Assembly (NCBI GenBank): GCA_030998225.1
Contig: JAPYXD010000713.1
Coordinates: 1,798,001 to 1,862,000 of the forward strand
DNA from: Diplolepis rosae
Lineage: Eukaryota; Arthropoda; Insecta; Hymenoptera; Diplolepididae
Direction: 5' to 3'
Length of the DNA: 64,000 bases
In this document: one piece after another, positions 48,460 through 62,879 of the stretch
How the letters are laid out: each line of letters starts with the position of its first letter
How positions within the stretch are numbered: the stretch's first letter is position 1
Notes under the pieces: generated by a model
The model's input: the letters and a program-made list of their open reading frames with translations, nothing else
Told to the model about the DNA's origin: nothing
Database searches by the model: none
Position numbers and translations under genes: made by a program

Positions 48460-51400
48460 GAATCGTGTATCATCGACGTTGTCAATTACGAGAATAACAG
48501 TTATTAGCTTCACGGGAAGTAAAAATGATCACATACTACGCAATGTTTGAGTAATATTTAGTTTCGAACCTTGAAACGTGCATGCTTAATACACTGAAAA
48601 ATCGTATTTACACTTTCGTAGGTTAAGCACGAAGTTACATTGTTCGGTTTCATCTTTTCATGCTATAACGAATCGTGTATTATCGAAGTTTTAAAGACGA
48701 GAATAACAGCTATTAGCTTCACGGGAAGTAAAAATGATCACATACTACGCAATGTTTGAGTAATGTTTAGTTTCGAACCTTGAAACGTGCATGCTTAATA
48801 AACTGGAAAATCGTATTTACACTTTCGTAGGTTAAGCACGAAGTTATATTGTTCTGTTTCATCTTTTCATGCTATAACGGATCGTGTATTATCGAAGTTG
48901 TGAAATAAGAGAATAACAGCTATTAGCTTCACGGGAAGTAAAAATGATCACATACTACGCAATGTTTGAGTAATGTTTAGTTTCAAACCTTGAAACGTGC
49001 ATGCTTAATAAACTGAAAAATCGTATTCTCATTTTCGTATGTTAAACAAGAAGTTTTATTGTTCGCTTTCATCATTTAATACTATATAGAATCGTGTATT
49101 ATCGAAGATGTCAAATACCAGAATAACAGTGTTTAGCTTCACGAGAAGTAAAAATGATCACATACTACGCAATGTTTGAGTAATGTTTAGTTTCGAACCT
49201 TGAAACGTGCATGCTTAATACACTGAAAAATCGTATTTACACTTTCGTAGGTTTAGCACGAAGTTACATTGTTCGGTTTCATCTTTTCATGCTATAACGA
49301 ATCGTGTATTATCGAAGTTGTAAATACGAGAATAACAGCTATTAGCTTCACGGGAAGTAAAAATGATCACATACTACGCAATGTTTGAGTAATGTTTAGT
49401 TTCGAACCTTGAAACGTGCATGCTTAATACACTGAAAAATCGTATTTACACTTTCGTAGGTTTAGCACGAAGTTACATTGTTCGGTTTCATCTTTTCATG
49501 TTATAACGAATCGTGTATTATCGAAGTTGTGAAATAAGAGAATAACAGCTATTAGCTTCACGGGAAGTAAAAATGATCACATACTACGCAATGTTTGAGT
49601 AATGTTTAGTTTCAAACCTTAAAACGTGCATGCTTAATAAACTGAAAAATCGTATTTACACTTTCGTAGGTTAAGCACGAAGTAATATTGATCGGTTTCA
49701 TCTTTTCATGCTATATTGAATCGTGTGTTATCAGAGATGTCAAATACCAGAATAACAGTTTTTAGCTTCACGAGAAGGAAAAATGATCACATACTAAGCA
49801 ATGTTTGAGTAATGTTTAGTTTCGAACCTTGAAACGTGCATGCTTAATAAACTGAAAACTCGTATTTACACTTTCGTAGGTTAAGCACGAAGTAATATTG
49901 TTCGGTTTCATCTTTTCATGCAATAACGAATCGTGTATTATCGAAGTTGTGAAATAAGAGAATAACAGCTATTAGCTTCACGGGAAGTAAAAATGATCAC
50001 ATACTACGCAATGTTTGAGTAATGTTTAGTTTCGAACCTTAAAACGTGCATGCTTAATAAACTGAAAAATCGTATTTACACTTTCGTAGGTTAAGCACGA
50101 AGTAATATTGTTCGGTTTCATCTTTTCATGCAATAACGAATCGTGTATTATCGAAGTTGTGAAATAAGAGAATAACAGCTATTAGCTTCACGGGAAGTAA
50201 AAATGATCACATACTACGCAATGTTTGAGTTATGTTTAGTTTTAAACCTTAAAACGTGCATGCTTAATAAACTGAAAAATCGTATTAACATTTTCGTATG
50301 TTAAACAAGAAGTTTTATTGCTCGCTTTCATCCTTTGATGCTCTATTGAATCGTGTATTTTCGAAGTTGTGAAATAAGAGAATAACAGCTATTAGCATCA
50401 CGAGAAGTAAAAATGTTCACATACTACGCAATGTTTTAGTGATGTTATTTTTCAAACCTTGAAAAGTGCATGCTTAATAAAATGAAAAATCGTATTATCA
50501 TTTTCGTATGTTAAACAAGAAGTTTTATTGTTCGCTTTCATCTTTTAATACTATATCGAATCGTGTATTATCGAAGATGTCAAATACCAGAATAACAGTG
50601 TTTAGCTTCACGAGAAGTAAAAATGATCACATACTACGCAATGTTTGAGTAATGTTTAGTTTCGAACCTTGAAACGTGCATGCTTAATACACTGAAAAAT
50701 CGTATTTACACTTTCGTAGGTTTAGCACGAAGTTACATTGTTCGGTTTCATCTTTTCATGCTATAACGAATCGTGTATTATCGAAGTTGTAAATACGAGA
50801 ATAACAGCTATTAGCTTCACGGGAAGTAAAAATGATCACATACTACGCAATGTTTGAGTAATGTTTAGTTTCGAACCTTGAAACGTGCATGCTTAATACA
50901 CTGAAAAATCGTATTTACACTTTCGTAGGTTTAGCACGAAGTTACATTGTTCGGTTTCATCTTTTCATGTTATAACGAATCGTGTATTATCGAAGTTGTG
51001 AAATAAGAGAATAACAGCTATTAGCTTCACGGGAAGTAAAAATGATCACATACTACGCAATGTTTGAGTAATGTTTAGTTTCGAACTTTAAAACGTGCAT
51101 GCTTAATAAACTGAAAAATCGTATTTACACTTTCGTAGGTTAAGCACGAAGTAATATTGATCGGTTTCATCTTTTCATGCTATATTGAATCGTGTATTAT
51201 CGAAGTTGCAAAATATGAGAATAACAGTTTTTAGCTTCACGAGAAGTAAAAATGATCACATACTAAGCAATGTTTGAGTAATGTTTAGTTTCGAACCTTA
51301 AAACGTGCATGCTTAATAAACTGAAAAATCGTATTTACACTTTCGTAGGTGAAGAACGAAGTAATATTGTTCGGTTTCATCTTTTCATGCAATAACGAAT

Positions 51401-54400
51401 CGTGTATTATCGAAGTTGTGAAATAAGAGAATAACAGCTATTAGCTTCACGGGAAGTAAAAATGATCACATACTACGCAATGTTTGAGTTATGTTTAGTT
51501 TTAAACCTTAAAACGTGCATGCTTAATAAACTGAAAAATCGTATTAACATTTTCGTATGTTAAACAAGAAGTTTTATTGCTCGCTTTCATCCTTTGATGC
51601 TCTATTGAATCGTGTATTATCGAAGTTGTCAAATACGAGAATAACAGCTATTAGCTTCACGGGAAGTAAAAATGATCACATACTACGCAATGTTTGAGTA
51701 GTGTTTAGTTTCGAACCTTGAAACGTGCATCCTTAATACACTGAAAAATCGTATTTACACTTTCGTAGGTTAAGCACGAAGTTATATTGTTCGGTTTCAT
51801 CTTTTCATGCTATAACGAATCGTGTATTATCGAAGTTGTGAAATAAGAGAATAACAGCTATTAGCTTCACGGGAAGTAAAAATGATCACATACTACGCAA
51901 TGTTTGAGTAATGTTTAGTTTCAAACCTTAAAACGTGCATGGTTAATAAACTGAAAAATCGTATTTACACTTTCGTAGGTTAAGCACGAAGTAATATTGT
52001 TCGGTTTCATCTTTTCATGCAATAACGAATCGTGTATTATCGAAGTTGTGAAATAAGAGAATAACAGCCATTAGCTTCACGGGAAGTAAAAATGATCACA
52101 TACTACGCAATGTTTGAGTAATGTTTAGTTTTAAACCTTAAAACGTGCATGCTTAATAAACTGAAAAATCGTATTTACATTTTCGTATGTTAAACAAGAA
52201 GTTTTATTGCTCGCTTTCATCCTTTGATGCTATATTGAATCGTGTATTATCGAAGATGTCAAATACCAGAATAACAGTGTTTAACTTCACGAGAAGTAAA
52301 AATGATCACATACTACGCAATGTTTGAGTAGTGTTTAGTTTCGAACCTTGAAACGTGCATGCTTAATACACTGAAAAATCATATTTACACTTTCGTAGGT
52401 TAAGCACGAAGTAATATTGTTCGGTTTCATCTTTTCATGCAATAACGAATCGTGTATTATCGAAGTTGTGAAATAAGAGAATAACAGCCATTAGCTTCAC
52501 GGGAAGTAAAAATGATCACATACTACGCAATGTTTGAGTAATGTTTAGTTTTAAACCTTAAAACGTGCATGCTTAATAAACTGAAAAATCGTATTTACAT
52601 TTTCGTATTTTAAACAAGAAGTTTTATTGCTCGCTTTCATCCTTTGATGCTATATTGAATCGTGTATTATCGAAGATGTCAAATACCAGAATAACAGTGT
52701 TTAGCTTCACGAGAAGTAAAAATGATCACATACTACGCAATGTTTGAGTAATGTTTAGTTTCGAACCTTGAAACGTGCATGCTTAATACACTGAAAAATC
52801 GTATTTACACTTTCGTAGGTTAAGCACGAAGTAATATTGTTCGGTTTCATCTTTTCATGCAATAACGAATCGTGTATTATCGAAGTTGTGAAATAAGAGA
52901 ATAACAGCTATTAGCTTCACGGGAAGTAAAAATGATCACATACTACGCAATGTTTGAGTAATGTTTAGTTTTAAACCTTAAAACGTGCATGCTTAATAAA
53001 CTGAAAAATCGTATTAACATTTTCGTATGTTAAACAAGAAGTTTTATTGCTCGCTTTCATCCTTTGATGCTCTATTGAATCGTGTATTATCGAAGTTGTA
53101 AATACGAGAATAACAGCTATTAGCTTCACGGGAAGTAAAAATGATCACATACTACGCAATGTTTGAGTAGTGTTTAGTTTCGACCCGTGAACCGTGCATG
53201 CCTTATACACTGAAAAATCCTATTTACACTTTCGTAGGTTAAGCACGAAGTTATATTGTTCGGTTTCATCTTTTCATGCTATAACGAATCGTGTATTATC
53301 GAAGTTGTGAAATAAGAGAATAACAGCTATTAGCTTCACGGGAAGTAAAAATGATCACATACTACGCAATGTTTGAGTAATGTTTAGTTTCAAACCTTAA
53401 AACGTGCATGGTTAATAAACTGAAAAATCGTATTTACACTTTCGTAGGTTAAGCACGAAGTAATATTGTTCGGTTTCATCTTTTCATGCAATAACGAATC
53501 GTGTATTATCGAAGTTGTGAAATAAGAGAATAACAGCCATTAGCTTCACGGGAAGTAAAAATGATCACATACTACGCAATGTTTGAGTAATGTTTAGTTT
53601 TAAACCTTAAAACGTGCATGCTTAATAAACTGAAAAATCGTATTTACATTTTCGTATGTTAAACAAAAAGTTTTATTGCTCGCTTTCATCCTTTGATGCT
53701 ATATTGAATCGTGTATTATCGAAGATGTCAAATACCAGAATAACAGTGTTTAACTTCACGAGAAGTAAAAATGATCACATACTACGCAATGTTTGAGTAA
53801 TGTTTAGTTTCGAACCTTGAAACGTGCATGCTTAATACACTGAAAAATCGTATTTACACTTTCGTAGGTTTAGCACGAAGTTACATTGTTCGGTTTCACC
53901 TTTTCATGCTATAACGAATCGTGTATTATCGAAGTTGTGAATACGATAATAACAGTTATTAGCTTCACGGGAAGTAAAAATGATCACATACTACGCACTG
54001 TTTGAGTAGTGTTTAGTTTCGAACCTTGAAACGTGCATGCTTAATACACTGAAAAATCGTATTTACACTTTCGTAGGTTAAGCACGAATTTATATTGTTC
54101 GGTTTCATCTTTTCACGCTATAACGAATCGTGTATTATCGAAGTTGTGAAATAAGAGAATAACAGCCATTAGCTTCACGGGAAGTAAAAATGATCACATA
54201 CTACGCAATGTTTGAGTAATGTTTAGTTTTAAACCTTAAAACGTGCATGCTTAATAAACTGAAAAATCGTATTTACATTTTCGTATGTTAAACAAGAAGT
54301 TTTATTGCTCGCTTTCATCCTTTGATGCTATATTGAATCGTGTATTATCGAAGATGTCAAATACCAGAATAACAGTGTTTAACTTCACGAGAAGTAAAAA

Positions 54401-56642
54401 TGATCACATACTACGCAATGTTTGAGTAGTGTTTAGTTTCGAACCTTGAAACGTGCATGCTTAATACACTGAAAAATCATATTTACACTTTCGTAGGTTA
54501 AGCACGAAGTAATATTGTTCGGTTTCATCTTTTCATGCAATAACGAATCGTGTATTATCGAAGTTGTGAAATAAGAGAATAACAGCCATTAGCTTCACGG
54601 GAAGTAAAAATGATCACATACTACGCAATGTTTGAGTAATGTTTAGTTTTAAACCTTAAAACGTGCATGCTTAATAAACTGAAAAATCGTATTTACATTT
54701 TCGTATGTTAAACAAGAAGTTTTATTGCTCGCTTTCATCCTTTGATGCTATATTGAATCGTGTATTATCGAAGATGTCAAATACCAGAATAACAGTGTTT
54801 AGCTTCACGAGAAGTAAAAATGATCACATACTACGCAATGTTTGAGTAATGTTTAGTTTCGAACCTTGAAACGTGCATGCTTAATACACTGAAAAATCGT
54901 ATTTACACTTTCGTAGGTTAAGCACGAAGTTATATTGTTCGGTTTCATCTTTTCATGCTATATCGAATCTTGTATTATCGAAGTTGAGAAATAAGAGAAT
55001 AACAGCTATTAGCTTCACGGGAAGTAAAAATGATCACATACTACGCAATGTTTGATTAATGTTTAGTTTCGAACCTTAAAACGTGCATGCTTAATAAACT
55101 GAAAAATCGTATTTACACTTTCGTAGGTTAAGCACGAAGTAATATTGTTCGGTTTCATCTTTTAATGCAATAACGAATCGTGTATTATCGAAGTTGTGAA
55201 ATAAGAGAATAACAGCTATTAGCTTCACGGGAAGTAAAAATGATCACATACTACGCAATGTTTGAGTAATGTTTAGTTTTAAACCTTAAAACGTGCATGC
55301 TTAATAAACTGAAAAATCGTATTAACATTTTCGTATGTTAAACAAGAAGTTTTATTGCTCGCTTTCATCCTTTGATGCTCTATTGAATCGTGTATTATCG
55401 AAGTTGTAAATACGAGAATAACAGCTATTAGCTTCACGGGAAGTAAAAATGATCACATACTACGCAATGTTTGAGTAGTGTTTAGTTTCGAACCTTGAAA
55501 CGTGCATGCTTAATACACTGAAAAATCGTATTTACACTTTCGTAGGTTAAGCACGAAGTTATATTGTTCGGTTTCATCTTTTCATGCTATAACGAATCGT
55601 GTATTATCGAAGTTGTGAAATAAGAGAATAACAGCTATTAGCTTCACGGGAAGTAAAAATGATCACATACTACGCAATGTTTGAGTAATGTTTAGTTTCA
55701 AACCTTAAAACGTGCATGGTTAATAAACTGAAAAATCGTATTTACACTTTCGTAGGTTAAGCACGAAGTAATATTGTTCGGTTTCATCTTTTCATGCAAT
55801 AACGAATCGTGTATTATCGAAGTTGTGAAATAAGAGAATAACAGCCATTAGCTTCACGGGAAGTAAAAATGATCACATACTACGCAATGTTTGAGTAATG
55901 TTTAGTTTTAAACCTTAAAACGTGCATGCTTAATAAACTGAAAAATCGTATTTACATTTTCGTATGTTAAACAAGAAGTTTTATTGCTCGCTTTCATCCT
56001 TTGATGCTATATTGAATCGTGTATTATCGAAGATGTCAAATACCAGAATAACAGTGTTTAACTTCACGAGAAGTAAAAATGATCACATACTACGCAATGT
56101 TTGAGTAATGTTTAGTTTCGAACCTTGAAACGTGCATGCTTAATACACTGAAAAATCGTATTTACACTTTCGTAGGTTTAGCACGAAGTTACATTGTTCG
56201 GTTTCACCTTTTCATGCTATAACGAATCGTGTATTATCGAAGTTGTGAATACGATAATAACAGTTATTAGCTTCACGGGAAGTAAAAATGATCACATACT
56301 ACGCACTGTTTGAGTAGAGTTTAGTTTCGAACCTTGAAACGTGCATGCTTAATACACTGAAAAATCGTATTTACACTTTCGTAGGTTAAGCACGAATTTA
56401 TATTGTTCGGTTTCATCTTTTCACGCTATAACGAATCGTGTATTATCGAAGTTGTGAAATAAGAGAATAACAGCTATTAGCTTCACGGGAAGTAAAAATG
56501 ATCACATACTACGCAATGTTTGAGTAATGTTTAGTTTCAAACCTTAAAACGTGCATGCTTAATAAACTGAAAAATCGTATTTACACTTTCGTAGGTTAAG
56601 CACGAAGTAATATTGATCGGTTTCATCTTTTCATGCTATATT

Positions 56643-56854
56643 GAATCGTGTATTATCGAAGTTGCAAAATATGAGAATAACAGTTTTTAGCTTCACGAGA
56701 AGTAAAAATGTTCACATATTATGCAATGTTTGCATATTGTCTAGTGTCGAACCTAAAAAAAGAGAATTTTCTCAAAAATCTAAAAATCGTATTCGCATTT
56801 TCGTATGTTAAACAAGAAGTTTTATTGCTCGCTTTCATCCTTTAATGCTATATT
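56643..56854. repeat. divergent marker monomer 5
   Basis: Same subfamily, 8,394 bp (40 units) after copy 4. One extra A in the CCTAAAAAAAGAG run distinguishes it and closes the short open frame seen in copies 2, 3, 4, 6 and 7. Confidence 0.9.
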
Positions 56855-58954
56855 GAATCGTGTATTATCGAAGATGTCAAATACCAGAATAACAGTGTTT
56901 AGCTTCACGAGAAGTAAAAATGATCACATACTACGCAATGTTTGAGTAATGTTTAGTTTCGAACCTTGAAACGTGCATGCTTAATACACTGAAAAATCGT
57001 ATTTACACTTTCGTAGGTTTAGCACGAAGTTATATTGTTCGGTTTCATCTTTTCATGCTATAACGAATCGTGTATTATCGAAGTTGTGAAATAAGAGAAT
57101 AACAGCTATTAGCTTCACGGGAAAGTAAAAATGATCACATACTACGCAATGTTTGAGTAATGTTTAGTTTCAAACCTTAAAACGTGCATGCTTAATAAAC
57201 TGAAAAATCGTATTTACACTTTCGTAGGTTAAGCACGAAGTTATATTGTTCGGTTTCATCTTTTCATGCTATAACGAATCGTGTATTATCGAAGTTGTGA
57301 AATAAGAGAATAACAGCTATTAGCTTCACGGGAAGTAAAAATGATCACATACTACGCAATGTTTGGGTAATGTTTAGTTTCGAACCTTGAAACGTGCATG
57401 CTTAATACACTGAAAAATCGTATTTACACTTTCGTAGGTTAAGCACGAAGTTATATTGTTCGGTTTCATCTTTTCATGCTATAACGAATCGTGTATTATC
57501 GAAATTGTGAAATAAGAGAATAACAGCTATTAGCTTCACGGGAAATAAAAATGATCACATACTACGTAATGTTTGAGTAATGTTTAGTTTCAAACCTTGA
57601 AACGTGCATCGTTAATAAACTGAAAAATCGTATTAACACTTTCGTATGTTAAGCACGAAGATATATTGTTCGGTTTCATCTTTTCATGCAATAACGAATC
57701 GTGTATTATCGAAGTTGTGACATAAGATAATAACAGCTATTGGCTTCACGGGAAGTAAAAATGATCACATACTACGCAATGTTTGAGTAATGTTTAGTTT
57801 CGAACCTTGAAACGTGCATGCTTAATACACTGAAAAATCGTATTTACACTTTCGTAGGTTTAGCACGAAGTTACATTGTTCGGTTTCATCTTTTCATGCT
57901 ATAACGAATCGTGTATTATCGAAGTTGTGAAATACGAGAATAACAGCTATTAGCTTCACGGGAAGTAAAAATGATCACATACTACGCAATGTTTGGGTAA
58001 TGTTTAGTTTCGAACCTTGAAACGTGCATGCTTAATAAACTGAAAAATCGTATTTACACTTTCGTAGGTTAAGCACGAAGTTATATTGTTCTGTTTCATC
58101 TTTTCATGCTATAACGGATCGTGTATTATCGAAGTTGTGAAATAAGAGAATAACAGCTATTAGCTTCACGGGAAGTAAAAATGATCACATACTACGCACT
58201 GTTTGAGTAGTGTTTAGTTTCGAACCTTGAAACGTGCATGCTTAATACACTGAAAAATCGTATTTACACTTTCGTAGGTTAAGCACGAAGTTATATTGTT
58301 CGGTTTCATCTTTTCATGCTATAACGAATCGTGTATTATCGAAGTTGTGAAATAAGAGAATAACAGCTATTAGCTTCACGAGAAGTAAAAATGATCACAT
58401 ACTACGCAATGTTTGAGTAATGTTTATTTTCGAACCTTGAAACGTGCATGCTTAATACACTGAAAAATCGTATTTACACTTTCGTAGGTTTAGCACGAAG
58501 TTACATTGTTCGGTTTCATCTTTTCATGTTATAACGAATCGTGTATTATCGAAGTTGTAAATACGATAATAACAGTTATTAGCTTCACGGGAAGTAAAAA
58601 TGATCACATACTACGCACTGTTTGAGTAGTGTTTAGTTTCGAACCTTGAAACGTGCATGCTTAATACACTGAAAAATCGTATTTACACTTTCGTAGGTTA
58701 AGCACGAAGTTATATTGTTCGGTTTCATCTTTTCATGCTATAACGAATCGTGTATTATCGAAGTTGTGAAATAAGAGAATAACAGCTATTAGCTTCACGG
58801 GAAGTAAAAATGATCACACACTACGCAATGTTTGGGTAATGTTTAGTTTCAAACCTTAAAACGTGCATGCTTAATAAACTGAAAAATCGTATTTACACTT
58901 TCGTAGGTTAAGCACGAAGTAATATTGATCGGTTTCATCTTTTCATGCTATATT

Positions 58955-59165
58955 GAATCGTGTATTATCGAAGTTGCAAAATATGAGAATAACAGTTTTT
59001 AGCTTCACGAGAAGTAAAAATGTTCACATATTATGCAATGTTTGCATATTGTCTAGTGTCGAACCTAAAAAAGAGAATTTTCTCAAAAATCTAAAAATCG
59101 TATTCGCATTTTCGTATGTTAAACAAGAAGTTTTATTGCTCGCTTTCATCCTTTGATGCTCTATT
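58955..59165. repeat. divergent marker monomer 6
   Basis: Same subfamily, 2,312 bp (11 units) after copy 5 and 10,706 bp (51 units) after copy 4, with which it shares the extra upstream monomer and the GTTTTAAAGACG variant downstream (48,690 and 59,396). Confidence 0.9.
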
Positions 59166-59729
59166 GAATCGTGTATTATCGACGTTGTCAAATACAAGAA
59201 TAACAGCTATTGGCTTCACGGGAAGTAAAAATGATCACATACCACGCAATGTTTGAGTAATGTTTAGTTTCGAACCTTGAAACGTGCATGCTTAATACAC
59301 TGAAAAATCGTATTTACACTTTCGTAGGTTTAGCACGAAGTTACATTGTTCGGTTTCATCTTTTCATGCTATAACGAATCGTGTATTATCGAAGTTTTAA
59401 AGACGAGAATAACAGCTATTAGCTTCACGGGAAGTAAAAATGATCACATACTACGCAATGTTTGAGTAATGTTTAGTTTCGAACCTTGAAACGTGCATGC
59501 TTAATAAACTGGAAAATCGTATTTACACTTTCGTAGGTTAAGCACGAAGTTATATTGTTCTGTTTCATCTTTTCATGCTATAATGGATCGTGTATTTTCG
59601 AAGTTGTGAAATAAGAGAATAACAGCTATTAGCTTCACGGGAAGTAAAAATGATCACATACTACGCAATGTTTGAGTAATTTTTAGTTTCAAACCTTAAA
59701 ACGTGCATGCTTAATAAACTGAAAAATCG

Positions 59730-60990
59730 TATTTTCATTTTCGTATGTTAAACAAGAAGTTTTATTGCTCGCTTTCATCCTTTGATGCTATATTGAATCC
59801 TGTATTATCGAAGATGTCAAATACCAGAATAACAGTTTTTGGCTTCACGAGAAGTAAAAATGATCACATACTACGCAATGTTTGAGTAATGTGTAGTTTC
59901 GAACCTTGAAACGTGCATGCTTAATACACTGAAAAATCGTATTTACACTTTCGTAGGTTTAGCACGAAGTTACATTGTTCGCTTTCATCTTTTCATGCTA
60001 TAACGAATCGTGTATTATCGAAGTTGTAAATACGAGAATAACAGCTATTAGCTTCACGGGAAGTAAAAATGATCACATACTACGCAATGTTTGAGTAATT
60101 TTTAGTTTCAAACCTTAAAACGTGCATGCTTAATAAACTGAAAAATCGTATTTTCATTTTCGTATGTTAAACAAGAAGTTTTATTGCTCGCTTTCATCCT
60201 TTGATGCTATATTGAATCCTGTATTATCGAAGATGTCAAATACCAGAATAACTGTTTTTGGCTTCACGAGAAGTAAAAATGATCACATACTACGCAATGT
60301 TTGAGTAATGTTTAGTTTCGAACCTTGAAACATGAATTCTTAATACACTGAAAAATCGTATTTACACTTTCGTAGGTTTAGCACGAAGTTACATTGTTCG
60401 GTTTCATCTTTTCATGCTATAACGAATCGTGTATTATCGAAGTTGTAAATACAAGAATAACAGCTATTGGCTTCACGGGAAGTAAAAATGATCACATACT
60501 ACGCAATGTTTGAGTAATTTTTAGTTTCAAACCTTAAAACGTGCATGCTTAATAAACTGAAAAATCGTATTTTCATTTTCGTATGTTAAACAAGAAGTTT
60601 TATTGCTCGCTTTCATCCTTTGATGCTATATTGAATCGTGTATTATCGAAGATGTCAAATACCAGAATAACAGTGTTTAGCTTCACGAGAAGTAAAAATG
60701 ATCACATACTACGCAATGTTTGAGTAATGTTTAGTTTCGAACCTTGAAACGTGCATGCTTAATACACTGAAAAATCGTATTTACACTTTCGTAGGTTTAG
60801 CACGAAGTTACATTGTTCGCTTTCATCTTTTCATGCTATAACGAATCGTGTATTATCGAAGTTGTGAAATACGAGAATAACAGCTATTAGCTTCACGGGA
60901 AGTAAAAATGATCACATACTACGCAATGTTTGAGTAATGTTTAGTTTCAAACCTTAAAACGTGCATGGTTAATAAACTGAAAAATCGTAT
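59730..60990. repeat. 420-bp dimeric repeat, three rounds
   Basis: Two monomer types alternate. One has ATTTTCATTTTCGTATG and GATGTCAAATACCAG; the other has TAGGTTTAGCACG and GTAAATAC. The ATTTTCATTTTCG variant occurs at about 59,731, 60,151 and 60,571, exactly 420 bp apart. Confidence 0.85.
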
Positions 60991-62101
60991 TTACACTTTC
61001 GTAGGTTAAGCACGAAGTAATATTGTTCGGTTTCATCTTTTCATGCAATAACGAATCGTGTATTATCGAAGTTGTGAAATAAGAGAATAACAGCCATTAG
61101 CTTCACGGGAAGTAAAAATGATCACATACTACGCAATGTTTGAGTAATGTTTAGTTTTAAACCTTAAAACGTGCATGCTTAATAAACTGAAAAATCGTAT
61201 TTACATTTTCGTATGTTAAACAAAAAGTTTTATTGCTCGCTTTCATCCTTTGATGCTATATTGAATCGTGTATTATCGAAGATGTCAAATACCAGAATAA
61301 CAGTGTTTAACTTCACGAGAAGTAAAAATGATCACATACTACGCAATGTTTGAGTAATGTTTAGTTTCGAACCTTGAAACGTGCATGCTTAATACACTGA
61401 AAAATCGTATTTACACTTTCGTAGGTTTAGCACGAAGTTACATTGTTCGGTTTCATCTTTTCATGCTATAACGAATCGTGTATTATCGAAGTTGTGAATA
61501 CGATAATAACAGTTATTAGCTTCACGGGAAGTAAAAATGATCACATACTACGCACTGTTTGAGTAGTGTTTAGTTTCGAACCTTGAAACGTGCATGCTTA
61601 ATACACTGAAAAATCGTATTTACACTTTCGTAGGTTAAGCACGAAGTTATATTGTTCGGTTTCATCTTTTCATGCTATAACGAATCGTGTATTATCGAAG
61701 TTGTGAAATAAGAGAATAACAGCTATTAGCTTCACGGGAAATAAAAATGATCACATACTACGCAATGTTTGAGTAATGTTTAGTTTCAAACCTTAAAACG
61801 TGCATGCTTAATAAACTGAAAAATCGTATTTACACTTTCGTAGGTTAAGCACGAAGTAATATTGTTCGGTTTCATCTTTTCACGCTATAACGAATCGTGT
61901 ATTATCGAAGTTGTGAAATAAGAGAATAACAGCTATTAGCTTCACGGGAAGTAAAAATGATCACACACTACGCAATGTTTGGGTAATGTTTAGTTTCAAA
62001 CCTTAAAACGTGCATGCTTAATAAACTGAAAAATCGTATTTACACTTTCGTAGGTTAAGCACGAAGTAATATTGATCGGTTTCATCTTTTCATGCTATAT
62101 T

Positions 62102-62312
62102 GAATCGTGTATTATCGAAGTTGCAAAATATGAGAATAACAGTTTTTAGCTTCACGAGAAGTAAAAATGTTCACATATTATGCAATGTTTGTATATTGTC
62201 TAGTGTCGAACCTAAAAAAGTGAATTTTGTCAAAAACCTAAAAATCGTATTCGCATTTTCGTATGTTAAACAAGAAGTTTTATTGCTCGCTTTCATCCTT
62301 TGATGCTCTATT
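62102..62312. repeat. divergent marker monomer 7
   Basis: Same subfamily, 3,147 bp (15 units) after copy 6. Private changes are TTTGTATATTG, AAAAAAGTGAATTTTGTC and AAAACC. The preceding monomer shares the rare ATGATCACACACTACG variant with that before copy 6. Confidence 0.9.
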
Positions 62313-62879
62313 GAATCGTGTATTATCGAAGTTGTCAAATACAAGAATAACAGCTATTGGCTTCACGGGAAGTAAAAATGATCACATACTTCGCAATGTT
62401 TGAGTAATGTTTAGTTTCGAACCTTGAAACGTGCATGCTTAATACACTGAAAAATCGTATTTACACTTTCGTAGGTTAGCACGAAGTTACATTGTTCGGT
62501 TTCATCTTTTCATGCTATAACGAATCGTGTATTATCGAAGTTTTAAAGACGAGAATAACAGCTATTAGCTTCACGGGAAGTAAAAATGATCACATACTAC
62601 GCAATGTTTGAGTAATGTTTAGTTTCGAACCTTGAAACGTGCATGCTTAATAAACTGGAAAATCGTATTTACACTTTCGTAGGTTAAGCACGAAGTTATA
62701 TTGTTCTGTTTCATCTTTTCATGCTATAATGGATCGTGTATTTTCGAAGTTGTGAAATAAGAGAATAACAGCTATTAGCTTCACGGGAAGTAAAAATGAT
62801 CACATACTACGCAATGTTTGAGTAATTTTTAGTTTCAAACCTTAAAACGTGCATGCTTAATAAACTGAAAAATCGTATT

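Larger units (their letters stand above)
58740..61886. repeat. 15-monomer block, copy C
   Basis: Higher-order unit of about 3,147 bp. It holds the rare TGATCACACA variant (58,811), marker monomer 6 (58,955), the GTTTTAAAGACG monomer and three rounds of the 420-bp dimer. The whole order recurs in copy D. Confidence 0.8.
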
